Of a DNA stretch of 64,000 bases, positions 1-13,399 are shown piece after piece (positions within the stretch are counted from its first letter, which is position 1; the number at the start of each line of letters is the position of its first letter). The notes beneath the pieces are model-generated. The model was not told the origin of the DNA, searched no databases, and was given only the letters and a program-made list of their open reading frames with translations. Origin of the DNA: Nageia nagi (taxonomy: Eukaryota; Pinophyta); assembly GCA_050084985.1 (NCBI GenBank), contig JBITNC010000001.1:6014001-6078000 (forward strand), given 5' to 3'. The translations under genes were made by a program, and so were the position numbers.

Positions 1-195
1 AACCTTTTAAGTCATTTAATTCTTTACACATTGCATGCATCTCCCTTAGCATCTCTTGAATTTCTTCTTTCATGTTAATGTTGCTAACATCTTAGAAATA
101 GCTATGAATGATGCTAATGATGTAGATTCATTACAAAATTCTTGCAAGATCTTGTCAGGAAGGTAAGATAAATTAAACAATCGTGTTCACCAAAA

Positions 196-766
196 TGTAG
201 ACCCAAAATAATACATAATTGATAAATTGATGCACTATTTATCTACCATATATTATTGAAACATATATCAAAAATATGGCATCAAATGAGCAATAATAAA
301 TCATTTACCTTCATCATAATCACACAAACATGCAATAACATGCATGACATTAGTTACCTGTATTAGGTAGATATACAAATGAAATAAAAGATATGCAAAA
401 GTGATACAAAAGGTTTAATAAATCTATGTAGAGGTGGTGTTACAAAACACCATTTTTGGTAGGATAGAGCAATCTTGCATGTGTTGAAGTCTCTCTTGGT
501 ATTTTATCTTCCCTTGCATGATGATCTTATGTTGCCTTTGATGTATCTTTATAGCAACTTCCTTGTCTTCTTTTATTCTTGAGATCATTGCACATTACAT
601 AAGTTGATGTGTATTTTTTTATTTTTGATACCTTTTACATTATACAATGGTCAATTACATTGATTACATTGCCTTAGGTATTATTTTAACCCTTTTTATA
701 CTAAATATCATTGAGGCTCTAAAATGAATTATTTAATAAATAATAATTCATTTTTAGGCATCTACA
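196..766. repeat. Isolated LTR of a TGTAGA...TCTACA family (copy A)
   Basis: The segment starts TGTAGACCC and ends GGCATCTACA, giving the TG...CA ends and a 6-bp terminal inverted repeat (TGTAGA/TCTACA) typical of an LTR. A second, diverged copy with the same start and the same tail lies at 60566-61180. Near its right end is a perfect 13-bp inverted repeat (721-733 with 742-754). The flanking 5-mers (CAAAA left, CCATT right) do not match, so either the target duplication has decayed or this is one end of a rearranged element. No coding sequence of a parent element is visible on either side. Confidence 0.6.
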
Positions 767-1203
767 CCATTTATGGAATAACCAACTAGACAAATTGGAG
801 ATATCTTATAGAGAGTTTGATCCTAATTATGGTTTTAAAGGGCTCCACCAACTTTGAATCCCACAAGAATTTTAATTTCTAGCAACTCCATTAAAAGGCC
901 CCCTCCATGTTTAAGAAAATTTTGTTCTAGTTACTAGAATTTTTATCCCAACTGATAGCTAACTATAAGAGATAGTTAAATCATTGTACTAATATGCCAA
1001 TAGCCATGGTCATGGTTCAAGAATTAAATAATTCACACTAAGAATTATGGCACAAATTAGAGCAATCATCCCCCAAAATAGCACTCTCCCACATATTACC
1101 ATAATACCACACAAGTAATATTAATGAGACATCCATTTATTGTCATAATTCCACATAGATCTTGGATTGTAGCAGTACAAACCATTATTATTAAAATGAA
1201 TTC

Positions 1204-1248
<45 letters not shown>

Positions 1249-3300
1249 GTTATTATAGGATACGTTGTCTTCATTATCATAAAATTCGTTAGAATAATAA
1301 TCTTTATTTGATGGGATAATGGGCCAAATTTGATAGAATGATAAAATATGCATGATGAGACAATGGTAGAAATTCAACAAGATGATAGTAAAAAGGATAG
1401 GTAATAGGTATACATATATATGTAGATAAGGCTATAATATTGGTTTTATATTTATTTTTATAATTTCAAGGCTATATCAGGTAAAACCCCTTTCTAAACA
1501 AAGGCTATATATTTAAAATATCAAAAAAATAAAATAACAGGAAGGCTATTCCCCCTACAAAATAAAAAATTAATATAAAATTGGGAAAATATTATCAGGC
1601 CCCAGACCCACCAAAAATAGCCAAATCTAGATTTTTAATTTTTAATTATAGCCATTTGGCTATGGATTCAGCATTAACATTTTCCATGTACCATATTAAA
1701 ACTTGATATCTAACAATATCATATGTGCACTACATCAAAGTATGATATCTAACAATATCTTATGTGCACAATAACAAGTGCAAAAGATGAAATAGTCATG
1801 ATAATAATTCCCAAAAATTCATACTTCACTCCCCCTTAAGGAAAACTTTCATCCTAAGAGACTTCCTTAAATTTAAAAATTGAGCTTTTGGAAGTGAAAA
1901 TATTAATGGAAGAGATTGTTAAGTGCATGTCTTGAGCATCATATGTATAGTTTGAATACAACCCATTTTATCAAAAAAGTTTTGATGTATAATATTGCAA
2001 ATGCAAGGTCCTATCAAAATGTTTTCCTAATAAAATGTGCTTTGATGTCAATATGGTTTTGTTATGAAGTTGATATCATACATCATAATCATTCTCCCTC
2101 TTAAAGTTAACTTTATCAAGAAAAGCATGAAAAGAGATTAATATAGCCAAGATCACTTCTTCTTACCATGCTTTTCTTAATGTAATCAAGAAATAGAATG
2201 AAAATCCATGATATTCAAGTAAGCACACATATGCACATCGAATCAGAAATCTTATTCACTTTACCATTGGAATACAATACATGCAATCTGATTCAACACC
2301 TAGCAAGTAGATTTTAGACATATGCATATGTTTCTTTCTTATTTATAACCAATATGGGAAGTATCGTTGCCAATACATATTTCTTAAGTACAAAAAATCT
2401 TCACCAATAAGGTTATGCACACCTCACTTTGTATCCTCATGTGAAATAAGAGGAACTTGAGGGCTTACACTAGTAGTGGCATCTAGCCTTATAACCTCCA
2501 ACTTCTCATTTAACTCACTTATTCATTAAAGATGCTTTTTTTTTCTCAACCATTAGCCCATTTTTCTCTTCCATGAACAAGTTCAATACTTGTTTGCACA
2601 TCATACTCTTCCTCTTAAACATATCACATTGTATTCTCATAGCATTTAATTGCTTTCTTAAAATCTTATTTTCATGTTTGGTATAAAGTATTGACCATAG
2701 GGCCCAATGATTATCCATCCCTAGTGTTAGATGGAATGGCATTTAAGTCTAATACTCCTTGTACTACTTTGGTATTATTATGCATATCTCCTCTTGTATT
2801 CCCTTTATTTGAGGATAACCCTAAGCATGTTGGAAACTAATTCAATATGACTATTTTCATGTTGCTCATTTAAAATGTCAACCTCTACTTAATGGGCCAA
2901 GTGCAAATGCTTAATTAATCACCACTAATTTAGGTGGTAAATACCACCACACACTTATGGTCAACTTTATCATGCTTTTGTACATGACATTTATTTTCAA
3001 AGTATTAGTGGCTCCAAACTATTTAATCATTAAATGCCAATTAAAATAGTTAGTGTATAATTTAAAGAAAAAAATATGATATATGTGCTAAGATGGTGCA
3101 ATAATAATTACATGATAACAAGAACATTTCACTTCCCAATGCATCTTGGAATTTTCCCCTACTTGAGAAATAACCAAATCTCACTACTTATATATGATAT
3201 AAAATTATTCTTTTAATGAGCACTTGTCACATACATAAGCTACTTTATATGCCATCATATATATTAAGATACATTATCATATGCTATCTTATCCAATACA
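767..3300. other. AT-rich stretch without genes; microsatellite and copia 3'-end relic
   Basis: No supportable gene is present. It contains an (ATT)n microsatellite at about 1207-1248. At about 1800-2110 is a minus-strand relic of the 3' non-coding end of the copia family seen at 12.0-19.9 kb: ACTTCACTCCCCCTTAAGGA (complement of a purine tract) and the following bases resemble positions 12910-13080. The rest is AT-rich sequence with only short chance reading frames. Confidence 0.35.
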
Positions 3301-3890
3301 TAAACCAGCAAATGCTAACTTGGCTATGTCATTAAATCAAGATTTAAAAGTCATAACCTTCAAGCTACAAAATGTCAACTTGACTATGCCACCTATTGAG
3401 ATACATAAGCCACAAAATGAAAATTTGACTATGTCACCTAGTCACTATACATAATCCATAAGCCATAAAATACCAACTTGACTATGCCACTAGTCAAGAT
3501 GCATAAGCCATACAATGCCAACTTGATTATTCCACATATTGAAGATGCACCAGATGAAATAAATAATATGGCACTAATCCATCAACACATATTGAACATT
3601 CATAACTCCATAAGAATGGATTTAACTTCTCAATCATGGAAGTGATAATGTGGTAAAAAAATGCATCAAAATTAATATAACATCCCAATATGTAAGTAAC
3701 AATATGGTAAACAATCTATAAATATGGATACAACTTCCCATCATGGAAGTAATAATGTGGCAAACAATCCATAAATATGGATACAACTTCTCATCATGAA
3801 ACTAACAATATGAAAAAATTCATAAACATAGAAACAACTTTCCATCATGGAAGTAGCAATGTGGTAAATATTCAAAAATATATTTCTACT
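3300..3890. repeat. Imperfect short tandem repeats, two blocks
   Basis: Block one (about 3300-3550) repeats a degenerate unit of about 50-65 bp containing CATAAGCCA, AAATGCCAACTTGACTATG and CCAC. Block two (about 3625-3880) repeats a unit of about 60-65 bp containing CATCATGGAAGTAATAATGTGG, here shortened to its core GGAAGTAATAATGTGG, followed by CATAAATATGGATACAACTT. Copies differ at many positions, so these are old minisatellite-like arrays. Confidence 0.55.
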
Positions 3891-4399
3891 TTCCATTAAG
3901 GATTAAGACATTCATTAAAAATACACTTGCCATCATAATCTCTTCAAAGGATTAAGGAAATTAAAGAATTATATTCTTTTTTTTGCAAGGGTAAAAAATA
4001 TTTACAATGGGTTTTCCAAAAAATAGGGCCCCAAAACTTGTATATACATGATGATATAGATATTCTACATTAATACATTTGATTCAAAAACCTATCACAA
4101 AATTTCCCTGTGGATGAATAGAAGACTACAAGCTATGGGTTACTAACTTTCTCTAAAGGCTCCTGATCACACCAACCATGCACTAGTTGCACCATTGAGC
4201 TCTAATTAATTTTAAATTTGGAGTCTTTCTTAATGAATCTTTCAACTAGATTCTCCTTTTTACCATTTGGATTTTTTCTTCTTTCACCTTTATTTCCTAT
4301 AGGAACACTAAATTAGGCTTTTACTTCCTGTAGATTTCTCATAGAAGCCCACTTTCTGAGGGAGTGCTCATCCCCCTCACATTCTAAGAGAGGGCTAAC

Positions 4400-5560
4400 A
4401 TAGGGCACTCTTTTTGGAGGTTGCTTTACCTCCAAAAGTGTCTAGAGTTCCTTATTTTCCATCAACGATATCTCTTTCTATTTCTTTCTTTCTTACTTCT
4501 GCTAATGGAGGCCTTCCTTTGGATTTGCTTTTTGTCAAAATATGTCATTCAAATTATGTTTCTTTCACTATCATTTTGGATGAATTTGACCCACTTCTCA
4601 ATCCTTTATTTTTTCCTAAAACCATCTACCATTCCTCCTTAGATGGAAGTACATTCTGGATATCGCTTATGGCCATTAGGTTACCTATTGAGGTGCTATC
4701 TACTTTATTTTTATCTTTTTCTTCTTCTTCTTTTGCCTCATTATTACCCATTTCTTACTCATTATGGTTGATTTCACCCTCCTCCAAGCTATCTCCTTCA
4801 GCAGCTTCCTCTAGGAAAGGATCCTCCTAAGGTGGTTTTGGTCTCCACTTTCATTTCACATAATATTATTTTCGAACGTGACTTCATGATGTGACCAACC
4901 TAATTGCATAAGGAACAAAGGCAATTATTTGGTTCATATCGTAGTTCTAGCTCAATATCTTCAATTTCCACTTCTAAGGTGATTGATGTAGGGAGCTTTA
5001 ATTCAAATTCCACCATGACATAATATCTGGTTGATATCATTCAGGATCAGGATTTCATTACATCATCCATTTTCATGAATCTTCCAAAGGAATTTAGGTT
5101 CGATAATGTCACCCAAATTGGTGCTCTCATGATTTGAGCCTTTGTAGGATCAAAGCCAAGTTGCCATCACTCCAGGAAAATTCCTCTGTTACCAATGAAC
5201 CACGTTGATCTCAAAATTTAATTTTGATCTTCCTCATTATCGAAGACAAAAAGCATGTAATAATTTGGTAAAGCTATTATGTTTAGGCTCCTTCCAAGTT
5301 TCCATTTTAATTTCTCCCATCTCCAAGCATCATCTATGTTTGGCCATGCTCCTTGCACTTTATCAATCAATCTCAAGCATCCTCTTACCATCGTATGATC
5401 TGTTATTGCTCGTGGGATTATCAATTTGAGTCTCACATCCTTCTTAATCGTAGCTCATAGTGGGGGCCTAGTGTTAACTTTTGCATCCTAGGAAAAGAGT
5501 TCCCTCCATGGTTTCTATTTCTCCACGCTCTTATTCGCTTTTGGGAAGTATCATGAGTCT
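4400..5560 (-). pseudogene. Decayed DUF4283/CCHC gag-like ORF (LINE ORF1 type)
   Basis: On the minus strand the translation shows a DUF4283-type core: an N-terminal stretch with ITDHTMVRGCLRLIDK and WPNIDDAWRWEK, then FVFDNEED, WFIGNRGIFLEWW, GFDPTKAQ and RAPIWVTLSNL. The PLEYW-type part expected next is deleted, and FGRFMKMDDVM follows. A zinc-knuckle remnant CSLCN-VGHIMKS comes after, with the last cysteine lost and a stop codon inside. The C-terminal part is low-complexity acidic/serine-rich. Such DUF4283 plus knuckle proteins are the ORF1 (nucleic-acid binding) of plant L1-type LINEs and related gag-like genes. No ORF2 (endonuclease/reverse transcriptase) was seen nearby. Stops and frame breaks make it non-functional. 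Confidence 0.65.
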
Positions 5561-5859
5561 AGATGCATTATAAAAATTGAAAAAGGACTCAGTTTGTAAA
5601 TTATCTTAATATGAGTAGAAGGCATTCCTCTTTCGCACTACTCTATGCTTGTTACTAATGCAAAATGCTCGCAATTGAATTGTTCATATCCCTTCTTAAA
5701 TAACTCTATCACAATTAAAGAATCATACTTGCCATTAAGGTAATAATAGTTTTCACAATAGGAAGAATAAGTTCATAATTATAACATGTATATGTAACAT
5801 AAAATTCTACTATAAACATGATTGTCACATCATATAAATTATGATTGTAACACCAAATG

Positions 5860-6760
5860 CATTTGATCATTATGTGCACAAAAACTTGATATCTAAATCA
5901 TCAATATGGTGATAAAATATTTATTTATGTATAATCATTAATAGTGATATGTAAAATATCATCCTATGCATAATAATAATGGTGATATACAAGATATTTA
6001 CCAGTGAATAATAAACAATCATGATATGTGAGATATCCACATGTGAACAAACAATAATGGTGATATGCAAGATATCCACCTATGCATAATAAAACATGGG
6101 AGGAAGTTTACAAAACCATCCTTTCTACGTTGATAAAAAGCAATAGTTTAAAATTTTATTTTTAACTCACATGATGTACATCAAAATATCACATGTGCAC
6201 AATACCAGTAGTGATATGCAAGATATCTATATGTGCACGAAAAATAGAGTGATAAAATTTGATATTAGTATATGCATAATAGTTTAATTTGGAGAAATAT
6301 TACACAACTTTTCACTCCAAAAATAAGTGCACAACATAAAATTTGGAGGAAATTTATACAACTATCCATTCCAATAGCAAAAAAAATGTACGCAACAATT
6401 CAAATGTGAATAAATTTTACATAACTTTCCACTCCAACAATGATATCAAAAAAGTGCATAACCAAAATTTTGAGGATAAATTTTTGATCCAACCAAGGAT
6501 ATAAAGAAAAATTGTGCACAATAATTCAAATGTGGAGAATGTTTATAGAACTTTTCACTCCAACAAGGATATCAAAAATATGCATAACTAAAATTTTGAG
6601 GATAAATTTTTCATCCAAACAAAGATATAAAAAAATTGTGCACAATTAATCAATGAAGATAGTGCACAAAGAAAATTTTGAATAAAGTTTACACAACTTT
6701 TCACTTCAAACAATGTGCACAAAAAAAATCTAATTTAAAAGTTTGTACAACTATCCATTT
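5860..6760. repeat. Imperfect tandem repeats including a 126-bp duplication
   Basis: From about 5880 to 6260 a degenerate GTGATATGCAAGATATCCAC / ATGCATAATA motif recurs. From about 6290 a longer unit recurs that holds ACACAACTTTTCACTCCAA and AAAATTTTGAGGATAAATTT. The clearest pair is 6397-6522 and 6523-6648, offset 126 bp. More diverged partial copies lie on both sides. No coding sequence. Confidence 0.6.
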
Positions 6761-9700
6761 CAACCAAAGATATCAAAATATATATATATACACAATCTAA
6801 CAATATCAAAAAATGCACATCTAAGATTTTTAGGAAACAAATTTCATTCAAGCAAGGAAAATATGCATAATAATTATTTCGATCAATAAATGCAACATAA
6901 TGCAACTTAGTCATTAATAAAGTTATCATCAACTAAATATTATTTTTTGAAGATAACTTAACTAAAAAATTAGCACATATCTAAACTCCACAAATTGAGC
7001 TTAGTTATGATGATACGATTAAAATGTTATAAAAATTGCTTTAAAACTTACCATTGTTTGCACAAAGCAAACAATTGGTATAAGATTGAAAGTCTTCTCA
7101 AGATTTTCCAAATGTTTGCAAAAAACATCTTGAAATTATTCAAATATTTGCAAAAGTCATATTAAGAAAATTTAATACTCAAGATTTCTTAAGATTGATA
7201 AAAAAAATTGCAAACTTACAAAAAATTGACTTGAATTTTATTTTAAAAAAAAAAAACTTTTAATTTTGTAAAAAACTTGACATAAAATTTTCATTAATAT
7301 TTATACTATATCAATATATAACTATTTACAAAATAATAATTTAACTTAATTTTTTTATCAAATTGTTAAAAACATTAATCCAAAATATATCATATATTAC
7401 AAAATAATTTCACTTTAAAAAATTACAATAATGATAAAATTTTGAACTTACCCAAAAGATTATTTCCTTGATCAAAAGATGTACTTTATAAATTAATTTT
7501 TAAACTATGTTAATAATACGAATAAAATTTATGACATGCACCATGCCTCTAGAATGTGCACTCATTAATACTTACATTTGATCATACATCCATGAGCAAG
7601 TTAATGATGTCAAATTGGATCCATAAAAAGTTTAGAAAGTATTGACCCTATTTTGAGACCTTCATTCTTAGTTCAACTCGCAACAAATTGTGAGCTTTAG
7701 TTTAAAAAATATAGCAGGGACCGCAAATGCACGCATGGGGTTTGAAAAGTTGCTAAAATTGGTATTGTGCACAGAGACAAATCGAGGTTTATGAACGGCA
7801 TACAATATTTCAATCGAATTCATTTATGAACTCTCTCCAACCTAAGCATTTACCGTGTGGGCATCATGCGTATCAATCCCAAAAATGGTGTTTAATACTG
7901 ATATGCATGCTTCAACACTTCATGATAATCACATTTTTGGTGTTGTGAAGTTGATGCAAGTCATAGGATTTAAAAATTGATTAGTGTGTTGACAAAGCCT
8001 AAAATGGTGCAATTATTCAATGACTCGTACTCCTATCATCATCCCAAGCTCCATTAGGTGAATAGGAAGTCTTTCCATACCCTGCAATAGGGGTACATGG
8101 GCACCCCTCGGACTGGGGTGGGGGCCATGCCCTCCTCGAAGGTGTGCTAGCCTTGTTTTTTTATTATATTTTTTATTTATATATAAAAAAACAAATCTCT
8201 TCCTTTTTCAAATATATAAAAAAATTTCAAGATTTTGGAACAATATTTGTTTAGTACAACAAAAAATTGTAAGTGTTTTTTTTTGTAAAATAATTGCAAG
8301 AATACTAGTTACTAGTAAAATTTTGCAACTTATTTTACTATTGCATAAAATATACTCAAATATTTTAAGTTTTCTTGTAAAAAACAATATTGCTTCATTA
8401 AAAAATTACAAAAATCATAAATTGGATTTTTGTAAATTTACAGCATTAATATATTTATTGAAAACACAATTTTGTTGTATATTCCAATTTTTATTTATAA
8501 GAAAAATTGGAATATAATAAATTAAAATTTTTATAAAAAAATTTGCAACTATATAAAAAGGTCTAGTATAGTTTAAAATCAATTTATATAAAAAAAGTTG
8601 ATAATAAGGTAAATAGTATTATAAAAAAATGGCAGGTTTTAATAGGGTCCCCAAAACCTATCACAATTATAGTTGTTGATATGGAAAATGCAATTTGGCT
8701 CTTTGTCTTGCAACAGAGTTAGGGAGGTGTCGGATTCATCCTCATAATGAACCAACCATCCTTGGATGAATAGATTTTTAGTTGATTCAACCTTCAATTT
8801 TATTTATCAAGGATGGTGCTTTGAGAGCCATTTTCAAACAATCTTAGGAATCATAATTCGTAGACAAAATCATGATGTTCTTGAATAGTCAATATTTTGA
8901 GAACATCAAAGATAGACGTTCTCTATAGAATTACTTTGCTCATAGGTGGATCCTGTTTTGGAAATTCAAAACCTCAAGATCAATATCTCATAATCTTCTT
9001 TAGACGCATCTTGTAAATAGAGAGATGAATAAGATCTTGAGCTTCCAGTGGTCCAATTTTATACAAGTCAACCTTGTCTTGGGTCTTTAACCAATTAGAT
9101 CTCATCTTTTCCACATAAAGTATACAATTTGTATGGGATTCTATCTCTCATAGACAAGAAGATGTTATCCATTTGTTGTACCTCTTAGAATTTATAATCA
9201 TGAGGTTTAGTTCCCATAGATAGAGATGCAAACCCTTTAAAAGACTCATCATAGATAAAAGAGACTGTTTGATTCCAAATTCCTTATTCTGGTTTTTTCA
9301 AGATAGTGCCTTATCCATCATGAAAGGTGGAAAATAAAGAACAAGATAGAGATGTTGGAAAAGATAAAAAGGTTCAAAGTGCAAGAAAGGAAGGAAAATG
9401 ATATCGCTTAGGGCTAACCCAGGATTCCAACAATTCTATAGGAACTTAGAGGATGGACCACTAGCTCATAGCAATCCCTATAAAGTAACATTTGTCATTC
9501 AGTTGCAAGTGAGCAAAGGCTATAGTCACAGATATTTCATTCATCATACCATGGAGAATAGGAAACATATAAATAATGCAACCATTTAAGCCATTCAAAG
9601 ACTACATGAAAACATAAATGTACATATGTCGCCATACTCAATTTGGGCTAGAATAATAGATATTTCATTACTTAGGTGCAAATGCTACAAGATCGAACCT

Positions 9701-10675
9701 CTAATTTTACATCGATCTAATTTGTATATATAGCTTCAAATTTGAAAATATCTACCAATGGTAATAAGAATTTAAAGAAAATATATAAACTATAGCTTGT
9801 ACTCAACTAACTACAATCTAACATAATTATGAAATCTATAACATATTTAGGTTACAGTTTGAATCTACATAGTTGTAACTTTCTGTATTTATGCTAAATG
9901 ACAACTATATTTTATCTTTAATGCTCAAATGTAGCTAGGAAATTTTATTTTCACAAGTTTAAATAAATATCGAAAGCTTTATTTAAGATTATTACAATGT
10001 TTATACAATCTTTCTTGACTTAGGAAATATAACTAAAATTATCATTATTTAGACTAATAGGATATGGTTGTTATCTTCGATGGATGTTTATGAACATGAT
10101 CGTGATTTGGAAGAATGAGTTGTGGTTGAGTTTATCGGGTTATGGGAAGTCAATAGGTGTATTGGTTGATCAGATCGCTTTCCTTGGATATGCCTTAGTA
10201 ATAGTTTGGCTGCATTTTGGGAGAATGCGCAAAAGGTAAAGACTATTGGGTTTCGAGAACATTGTATACTTACAAGTTCATCTAGTTTTGAGAAATTTGT
10301 TTTACTTTGAAGTTCACCGCACTCTAGGAAATACTTTAGAGAAGAGTATTATCAGGATCCAAGAAAATGATTTACACATGCAACACCACTAGATCCAGGA
10401 AGTTCTCTTTCATCCAACTACTACCATTCTAGATGCCTCTGAAATGTTTCAAACTTGTTAAAGTACAAGGCAATTAGGAAATAATCTCCCTATTTAATCC
10501 AAGTTGCAATTCTATAACAATAGCCATTCTAATAAGCTAAAAAAATTGACCCATTGTTAAATTGAGACTGAGCTACAACTAAATCTTTATTACTACTAAC
10601 TACAACATATTACTACCCTTATTAATTCAAATGTAGATAATAAAATCAACTAAATGAATATACAAAATACAAAAC
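6761..10675. other. Gene-poor AT-rich stretch with one GC-rich patch
   Basis: Nothing here supports a gene. 6761-7550 is very AT-rich with poly-A/T runs. 8085-8160 is a short GC-rich patch (GGGGTACATGGGCACCCCTCGG and neighbours, core GGGCACCCCTCGGACTGGGG) followed by a long AT run. That arrangement resembles the GC-rich leader patches of the two copia elements (18675-18750 and 41390-41700), so this may be a fragment of a related leader. 8700-9600 has somewhat longer open stretches on the minus strand but no recognisable domain. Confidence 0.3.
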
Positions 10676-12028
10676 ATGTTAAACTTTCAAGGGAGGGGAT
10701 TTAATTCACCTCTTTTTAGTGTTGGGTGTTTCTTTGTGTATTGGATTCTTCTACTTCCTCTTGCTTCCATACATGGTGGTGACATCCTTCCTAAGTTTCC
10801 CTTTGGACATAGTCTCCTTGTAGTGCTTCATTCCTATAGGCATCATAATAGACAAAGGCTTGATGTTAAGTGCATACTTCACTGAGGATACTGACCTATC
10901 CTTCAATTTTACATCAGGGATGGGTGGTGGCTCAAGTGCATCAATCAAAGCTAAATTTTTAGGCTCATTTTCTTATTATGGGCTTTTTGAATTCCTAATT
11001 CCATTTGGTGGCTCCTTACTTCCACATCTTACTTTTGGAATTCTCTCTAGATATCTGAGGTATCATTTAGAGTGCCCAAGATCTCATCCCTATTCTTGTT
11101 ATCTCTCATGGGCGGTGCTAGCTTTACATGGCTATAAGGTGACTACAACATATCCCTTTTTCAATTTACCTTCATGCACCTTATCTAGGTTCCATGGTGT
11201 GTTTCTAACCATATTTATCCTCTATTTTCTAGTCCATAACATTGTCCTTGTTAAGGGTAATCGATGGCTCCCCTTCAATGTGCTCCATCTTCTTGTTGTT
11301 AGCCAGGTCCTTTTTAGAAATGGAGTTAGAGCTATCTAGAATAACTTCAATCTCAGGGTCCCCATGGTTGGATTGGGGTTTCTTCTCTTCCATGTTCTTT
11401 AACCTCTTTCTTCTCCTTTCACCTATTATTGGGCTCAAGGCATTCGTTCTAGTAGCTTGCATTGGAGGGGGGTTCTTTTCTTACCCCTAACATTTTGTCT
11501 ATCATGCATAACATTTTTCCTCAAGATGGCTTTCTCCTAATTTTAGATTTTTTTCTTGCTATTGGATGGGCCCTCTTTCCCTTACTCCTTCTTTACTGTT
11601 ATGGTGCTAACTCTTGTTGAGTCGAATTTTGGTAATAAATTGGTTGAGGGTTGCAAGGTCAAAGTTGCTTGATACATGATGGCCATCAAGCCTTAGTATC
11701 TAGGCTCAAACCATTTCCCTTTTTAGACCATCTCCATAGAATTACTCAAAGCATTTGAAAAGTAAGCAACAAAGTTGATTTTCCACTCCCCATCTACTAC
11801 ACCCAATCAAAAGTGGTTTAATAAGAGAAAGTGAGTTCCAAATATAATTGTGTAACTTCCATCAAGGGTGAAATAGTAGATGATACATTCCACCATTTGA
11901 CCCTACGGTTTGGGAAGTTTATAGAGAATGTATTTGGTTCCTTCCTTTATCAACTACACTCCTTCTAAGAAGAAAGCCTCAATATTATATTTTTTGTATT
12001 TATCCTATTACCAAAAGTACCTTCCCTC
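10676..12028 (-). pseudogene. Decayed plant ORF of unknown family, downstream part
   Basis: Minus-strand translation from 12028 down gives, with several stops, FFLEGV, IKEGTKYILYKLPKP, GQMVECIIYYFTLDGSYTII, FGTHFLLLNHF, LGVVDGEWKINFVAYF and WFEPRY. After these come ERRRKRLKNMEEKK and IEVILDSSNSISKKDLAN (11229-11462), then MIDALEPPPIPDVKLKDR (about 10948). The same frame runs in from 19921-20120 once the copia element and one CCCTC are removed, so this is the interrupted second half of one reading frame. I do not recognise the family; the charged C-terminal part resembles tails of retroelement gag-like proteins. Multiple stops show it was dead, or died, around the time of the insertion. Confidence 0.45.
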
Positions 12029-12203
12029 TGAAGAAATTAACCTTTTTTGAATTAACTTCTAATCTACCAAGATCTCAAGAAGGCACTTTCAACATCAACA
12101 CTATAGCACAATAACTCAATACAATCTCATAAATAATACAATATATAAAATGAATTTACATTAAGGAGAGATATTACACAATATTACATTACAATTTCTA
12201 ACA
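12029..12203 (-). repeat. Copia-1 3' LTR, internally deleted
   Basis: Starts TGAAGAAATTAACC and ends CAATTTCTAACA on the plus strand, matching both ends of the 5' LTR at 19467-19920. About 279 bp of the middle is missing: ATAAAATG joins directly to AATTTACATTAAGG. The lost part corresponds to most of U3/R, including the TATA box seen in the other copy. A purine tract (complement CTCCCCTTAA, 12204-12213) abuts it on the internal side, as expected for plus-strand priming. Confidence 0.9.
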
Positions 12204-13399
12204 CTCCCCTTAATGTAATATTGGGATAGAGCATAGAGTAAAGAAGAAAGATAGAGTAAGAGAGAGTTCTCCTCCAAAGAGATATAAGTGGAGATGAGAA
12301 CTTTTAGATCATTGAGAAATAAGCAAGATCTTAGTTGGAGACTCATTACAATACCATTTGATAAAATAGTTTACAATACAATCATTAATCATAATTGGTT
12401 TTACTATAAGTATAGTCGATCAACACTAAGTTGATATGTGAGCCTCCATGAGCTTGCCCACTTGAAGTAAGTAATTTGTATTCTCAAAATGAAACCTATA
12501 AGCTATAAGTAGTTCATAAACAAGATCAGTTAGATGCATCATATAAAATTTATATCAATCATTTGATAAATGAACTAAGTAATGCCATCCATAAACTGAT
12601 CAATGATGTACTATAATTCATTACAAAAATGTCAAGCCAATACTTATAGTCATCTACTATATATAGAAACATGTGTTGATCAACAATAAAAAGAGCATAT
12701 GCATATGTAACAACTCACCTATGGATAACCAAACAATACCAACAAATACATACTAATTCCTTCCATAATGATAACAAAATAAAATGTACCATGAGTTCCT
12801 CACATAAAGCAAACTAACCATAAAGGTGTACATTTAGATCAACACTATACAATAAAAATAGCCTCTTAGGGATGAAGTTATCATTATAGACATGAATTCA
12901 ACATAGGAATCTAGACTTCACTCCCCCTTAAGGATAACTTCACTACCATAAAAAACTTTCAAAGTGTGCACAACAAAGTTTTTAAAGTGGCTACTAAATA
13001 AATTAGAGAGACAAAGTTAGATGAATAGAGCTATAGTTATTTCATCAAGAACTTTCTCTCTAATATAATGTGCTTGGATTTGTGGTACACTATAAGTCAT
13101 CATTAATATGCCAAGCCCATACTTATAGTCACCAAATAGAGGAATATATAAATAATGTATACAAACCAAACAAAATTTCAACAACTTTATTAAGAAGGAA
13201 GAAGTCACAATGGATTCAACAAGAATTCAACTTTTACTCTTTTTTGAGGAAAACTTCACCAACCTAATAGAATCCCTAAGCTTATAGAACTAAGCTTTAT
13301 GAAGGGACTTGGTGAACAAATTAGAAAAGTTTAGGAATGATGGACAATACTGCAAGTGTAGAAGACCATCCAAAACCTTCTCTTTGATAAAGTGGACTT

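Noticed and set aside
1096-1380. Minus-strand frame with a long asparagine run
   Set aside because: The run is just the translation of the (ATT)n microsatellite; no domain on either side.
2515-2742. 75-codon minus-strand frame with lysine-rich, coiled-coil-like composition
   Set aside because: No domain, no neighbours, AT-rich region; chance frame or unrecognisable gag scrap.
4414-4830. 138-codon plus-strand serine/leucine-rich frame
   Set aside because: It is the complement of the charged tail of the minus-strand DUF4283-type relic.
10860-11339. 159-codon plus-strand hydrophobic frame
   Set aside because: Opposite strand of the decayed unknown ORF; hydrophobicity follows from complementing lysine/glutamate-rich codons.
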